DNA from: DATDAW01 sp036524675
Lineage (GTDB): Bacteria; Verrucomicrobiota; Verrucomicrobiia; Chthoniobacterales; DASVRZ01
Length of the DNA: 44,618 nucleotides
Direction of reading: 5' to 3'
NCBI GenBank assembly: GCA_036524675.1
Contig: DATDBU010000041.1
Location: forward strand, 1-44,618
Part shown: positions 42,234 through 44,618 of the stretch, one piece after another
Layout of the letters: each line of letters starts with the position of its first letter
How positions within the stretch are numbered: the first letter of the stretch is position 1
Notes under the pieces: model-generated
Told to the model about the DNA's origin: nothing
Databases searched by the model: none
Seen by the model: only the letters and a program-made list of their open reading frames with translations
Program-made: the position numbers and the translations under genes

Positions 42234-44432
42234 TTATCGTGGTAGCGGAAATCTCGCTGTCAGCGAACGCACTTTCTGGCGGATCTTTTCCAGGACAGGC
42301 AAATTATCGACATTCTGGAGCGATTCGTGGATGAGATCCGCGGTTTCCATCATTTCTTCTTCTTTGAAGCCTCGTGTCGTCACCGCCGGTGTGCCGATGC
42401 GAATGCCGCCGGATTTGGTAATCGGAACAGTGTCGAAGGGGATGGAATTTTTGTTAACGGTGATTCCTGCGTGATCGAGCGCTGCGGAGGCGTCCTTCCC
42501 TGTGATGTTTTTGGGGCGAAGGTCCACCAACATGAGGTGGTTGTCGGTCCCGCCGGAAACGATGCTGTATCCGTTGCGAGCCAGGCTGGCGGACAGGGCT
42601 TTGGCGTTGACGACGACCTGTCGTTGATACTCCTGGAAGCCGGGCTGGAGTGCTTCGTGGAAGCAAACGGCTTTTGCGGCGATAACATGCATGAGCGGTC
42701 CGCCCTGAATCCCCGGAAACACTTGGGAGTCAATGGCTTTTGCATATTGTTCCTTGCAAATAATAATACCGCCACGGGGTCCTCGCAGGCTTTTGTGCGT
42801 GGTTGATGTAACGAAATCGGCGATTCCGACAGGTGTTGGATGTTGCCCAGCGGCGACCAAACCGGCGATATGCGCCATATCCACAAAGAGATAGGCGCCA
42901 ACTGAATTCGCAATCTCGCGCATGCGCTGCCAGTCAATGAAACGCGGATACGCTGAGGCGCCGGCGGTGATCATTCTCGGCTGAAATTCGGCGGCGTGTT
43001 GCGCGAGCAGGTGGTAATCGATGGTGAAAGTTTTCGGGCTTACTCCGTAGTGGGAGACTTGGTAGAAGCGTCCGGAAAAGTTGGACTTCATCCCATGCGT
43101 AAGGTGGCCGCCGTGTGAAAGATCCATCGTGAGGATCTTGTCGCCCGGCTGGAGCACGCTGAAATAGACGGCGGCATTAGCCTGGCTGCCGCTGTGGGGC
43201 TGGACGTTGACGTGCGCTGCGCCTGGGAAAAGTTGCTTCAAGCGGTCGATTGCCAACTGTTCGACGACGTCGACAAATTCGCACCCGCCGTACCAGCGTT
43301 TTCCTGGGTATCCTTCAGCGTATTTGTTGGTAAGGACGGACCCCTGCGCCTCCATAACGGCTCGAGACGTAAAATTTTCGGAAGCGATGAGTTCGATATT
43401 CTCGAATTGCCTTTTGCCCTCGCTCTCGACGGCTGCAAAAATTTCCGGATCGACCTCCGCCAACGTTCGGTTGCCTGGATTTACACCGAGATGCTCCAGT
43501 TTCTCGATGCGTGTTTGATGGCGCCCCCCTTCAAAGCTTGTCGAAAGGAATGCGTCCACGATTCGCCCTGCGGTGCGTTCGTCCAACACATCGGCAGGCA
43601 AACACAACACATTGGCGTCGTTGTGGCGGCGCGTCACGCGGGCCGTTTCCTCGTCGCGGACGAGTGCTGCCCGGATTTGAGGGTGACGATTGGCAGCGAT
43701 GCTCATCCCGATGCCACTGCGGCAGATGAGGATACCGTATTCCGCGTTCTGACTGATGACTTCCTTAGAAACGTGCTCGGCGTAGTCGGGATAATCAACG
43801 GATGCTGGAGAGTTGGGGCCGAGATCATGAATGATATGACCGATTCGGCTCAGATGACGGACGATTTTTTGTTTCAGTTCAAAGCCCCCGTGATCAGCGG
43901 CGATGGAAACGGTAATCGGGCGGGTTGAAACGGAAGGCGTTGGCATGGCGGTGGTGTTGGAATTGCTGATAAAATCGAGCACTGATGCCAGAGCGCTTTT
44001 GATTTCGTCGCGGCATTCGCGGTAAGTCGACGGGCCGAAACCGATCGGGTCGGCAATATCTTTTCCCGCGTCTTCGGGGGTGAATTCGCGCAACAGAAAC
44101 GCTTTTTCCGCGGCTCCGGGAAAAAGGAGGTGCAGGGTGTCGAGGTGGCCCTGGGTCATGGCAAAAATATGAGTCGCCTTTTCGACGAGTTCATCGGTCA
44201 CCGGCTGGCTGCGGTATTTGGAAATATCGATTCCCTTTTCTCTGAGAACTTCGATGGCGTGGTGACTGGGCGTCTGGCCGCGCATGGCGGCTACTCCTGC
44301 GGAGTCGACGGTGATGTCGTTCTGATTTTTAACGAGTGCACGGAAGAGCCCCTCCGCCATGGGACTTCGGCAAATGTTTCCTGTGCAGACGAAAAGGACG
44401 TGTTTCACGGTTAAAAAATCGGTGCCGGTCAT
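42234..44432 (-). CDS. glyA: Three-domain fusion: LMW protein phosphatase - RpiB - serine hydroxymethyltransferase
   Basis: A continuous 732-codon frame. Residues about 9-155 are a low-molecular-weight phosphatase: P-loop CTGNICRS at 16-23 and general acid D128 in DIADPIGF. Residues about 173-310 are ribose-5-phosphate isomerase B: AADHGGFELK and catalytic C237 in CRSGIGMSIAANR. Residues about 322-732 are complete GlyA: IELIASENFTS, YAEGYPGKRWYGG, DMAHIAGLVA and PLP lysine K547 in TTHKSLRGPRGG. All three active sites look intact. A linker with Met163 (MPTPSVSTRP) joins the first two. An internal start there is possible, as is GTG 44408. The order matches the ywlE-ywlF-glyA neighbourhood of Bacillus. 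Confidence 0.93.
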   Translation of the reverse strand: MTGTDFLTVKHVLFVCTGNICRSPMAEGLFRALVKNQNDITVDSAGVAAMRGQTPSHHAIEVLREKGIDISKYRSQPVTDELVEKATHIFAMTQGHLDTLHLLFPGAAEKAFLLREFTPEDAGKDIADPIGFGPSTYRECRDEIKSALASVLDFISNSNTTAMPTPSVSTRPITVSIAADHGGFELKQKIVRHLSRIGHIIHDLGPNSPASVDYPDYAEHVSKEVISQNAEYGILICRSGIGMSIAANRHPQIRAALVRDEETARVTRRHNDANVLCLPADVLDERTAGRIVDAFLSTSFEGGRHQTRIEKLEHLGVNPGNRTLAEVDPEIFAAVESEGKRQFENIELIASENFTSRAVMEAQGSVLTNKYAEGYPGKRWYGGCEFVDVVEQLAIDRLKQLFPGAAHVNVQPHSGSQANAAVYFSVLQPGDKILTMDLSHGGHLTHGMKSNFSGRFYQVSHYGVSPKTFTIDYHLLAQHAAEFQPRMITAGASAYPRFIDWQRMREIANSVGAYLFVDMAHIAGLVAAGQHPTPVGIADFVTSTTHKSLRGPRGGIIICKEQYAKAIDSQVFPGIQGGPLMHVIAAKAVCFHEALQPGFQEYQRQVVVNAKALSASLARNGYSIVSGGTDNHLMLVDLRPKNITGKDASAALDHAGITVNKNSIPFDTVPITKSGGIRIGTPAVTTRGFKEEEMMETADLIHESLQNVDNLPVLEKIRQKVRSLTARFPLPR

Positions 44433-44527
44433 GGTAGTGAAGATTGGATTTTAGTCAATGTGACGGGACGCGTTCCACAGGGCGAACGCATCTAAATATT
44501 TTCGCTCTGCCAGCAATGAACTTACGC

Positions 44528-44550
44528 AAGTATCTGATTGTTAGATACTT
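44528..44550. repeat. 8-bp perfect inverted repeat (AAGTATCT / AGATACTT)
   Basis: AAGTATCT (44528-44535), 7-nt loop, AGATACTT (44543-44550). It is close to another palindrome-like stretch, ACTTATAAAGT. It may be an operator or an RNA hairpin in the fusion gene's leader. Confidence 0.6.
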
Positions 44551-44583
44551 ATAAAGTCTGTACTTCTGATTGCCTGCCTGACA

Positions 44584-44614
44584 CAAACTTGGGATGACTA
44601 AAATCCCAAGTTTG
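44584..44614. repeat. 12-bp perfect inverted repeat (CAAACTTGGGAT / ATCCCAAGTTTG)
   Basis: The two arms (44584-44595 and 44603-44614) are exact reverse complements with a 7-nt loop. No T-run follows on either strand inside the window. It may be a terminator of a gene beyond the edge, or a dispersed palindromic repeat. Confidence 0.7.
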
Positions 44615-44618
44615 AGCC

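Larger units (their letters stand above)
44433..44618. other. 5' region of the fusion gene with two perfect hairpins
   Basis: The gap upstream of the fused gene is AT-richer than its surroundings. It contains two separate perfect inverted repeats (44528-44550 and 44584-44614), listed separately, and no ORF that I can support. The gap continues past the window edge. Confidence 0.4.

Noticed and set aside
43194..43928. A 244-codon frame antisense to the RpiB-GlyA fusion
   Set aside because: Shadow of the strongly conserved sense frame; no domain.
1..44618. CRISPR array, tRNA, rRNA or complete insertion sequence
   Set aside because: No regularly spaced direct repeats, no T-arm-like GGTTCRANNCC with cloverleaf, no transposase frame was seen on either strand.

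Overview
The window is bacterial chromosomal DNA of moderate-to-high GC with densely packed genes. The best guess for the host is a soil member of the Verrucomicrobiota (Chthoniobacterales-like). This rests on the overall gene set, a proline-rich tail-anchored protein with repeated ETVRI motifs, a three-enzyme fusion ending in GlyA, and the rarity of Shine-Dalgarno sequences. It is inference; no rRNA gene is present to settle it. I saw no tRNA, rRNA, CRISPR array or intact insertion sequence.

Left part (1-10230). After the 3' end of a Mut7-C RNase-domain gene comes a complete minus-strand kdpABC-kdpDE potassium system. A 55-codon membrane ORF sits in the kdpF position. Upstream, on the same strand, are a NIL-domain protein, a MoaD/ThiS-type ubiquitin-like protein ending in Gly-Gly, and a threonine-synthase-like PLP enzyme, which together look like a sulfur-carrier locus.

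10231-19060 holds a membrane metallophosphoesterase, a DUF423 protein, a flavin amine oxidase, a Phd/VapB-type antitoxin beside a frameshifted PIN toxin, and a run of minus-strand oxidoreductases (aldo/keto reductase, nitroreductase, SDR, flavodoxin-fold quinone reductase) headed by a TetR regulator. Two matching 18-bp operator-like sites lie at the TetR promoter and just before the first oxidoreductase.

19274-25069 is the most interesting locus: a Family 2A encapsulin shell gene (SrpI type) overlapping a cysteine desulfurase with a disordered N-terminal extension of about 265 residues (the cargo-loading architecture), then a cysteine synthase. Divergently transcribed are a rhodanese-DUF2892 protein and an EpsC-type serine acetyltransferase. 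Together they form a route from serine to O-acetylserine to cysteine to sulfane sulfur, with the desulfurase probably enclosed in a protein shell.

25070-32013 is a region of decay: two inverted, damaged copies of a DUF937/OmpA gene around an RRM fragment and intact infA, then a polyol-type ABC transporter (binding protein and two permeases, no ATPase) followed by a mannitol dehydrogenase that has lost its whole middle.

32057-44618 contains a TerC / METTL25-like methyltransferase / Rsm22-family operon, a UDP-sugar epimerase with an M20 peptidase, the proline-rich tail-anchored protein, a prolyl oligopeptidase, a ketosynthase overlapping an SRPBCC cyclase-like protein, and the fused LMW phosphatase-RpiB-GlyA gene, whose 5' region carries two perfect hairpins.
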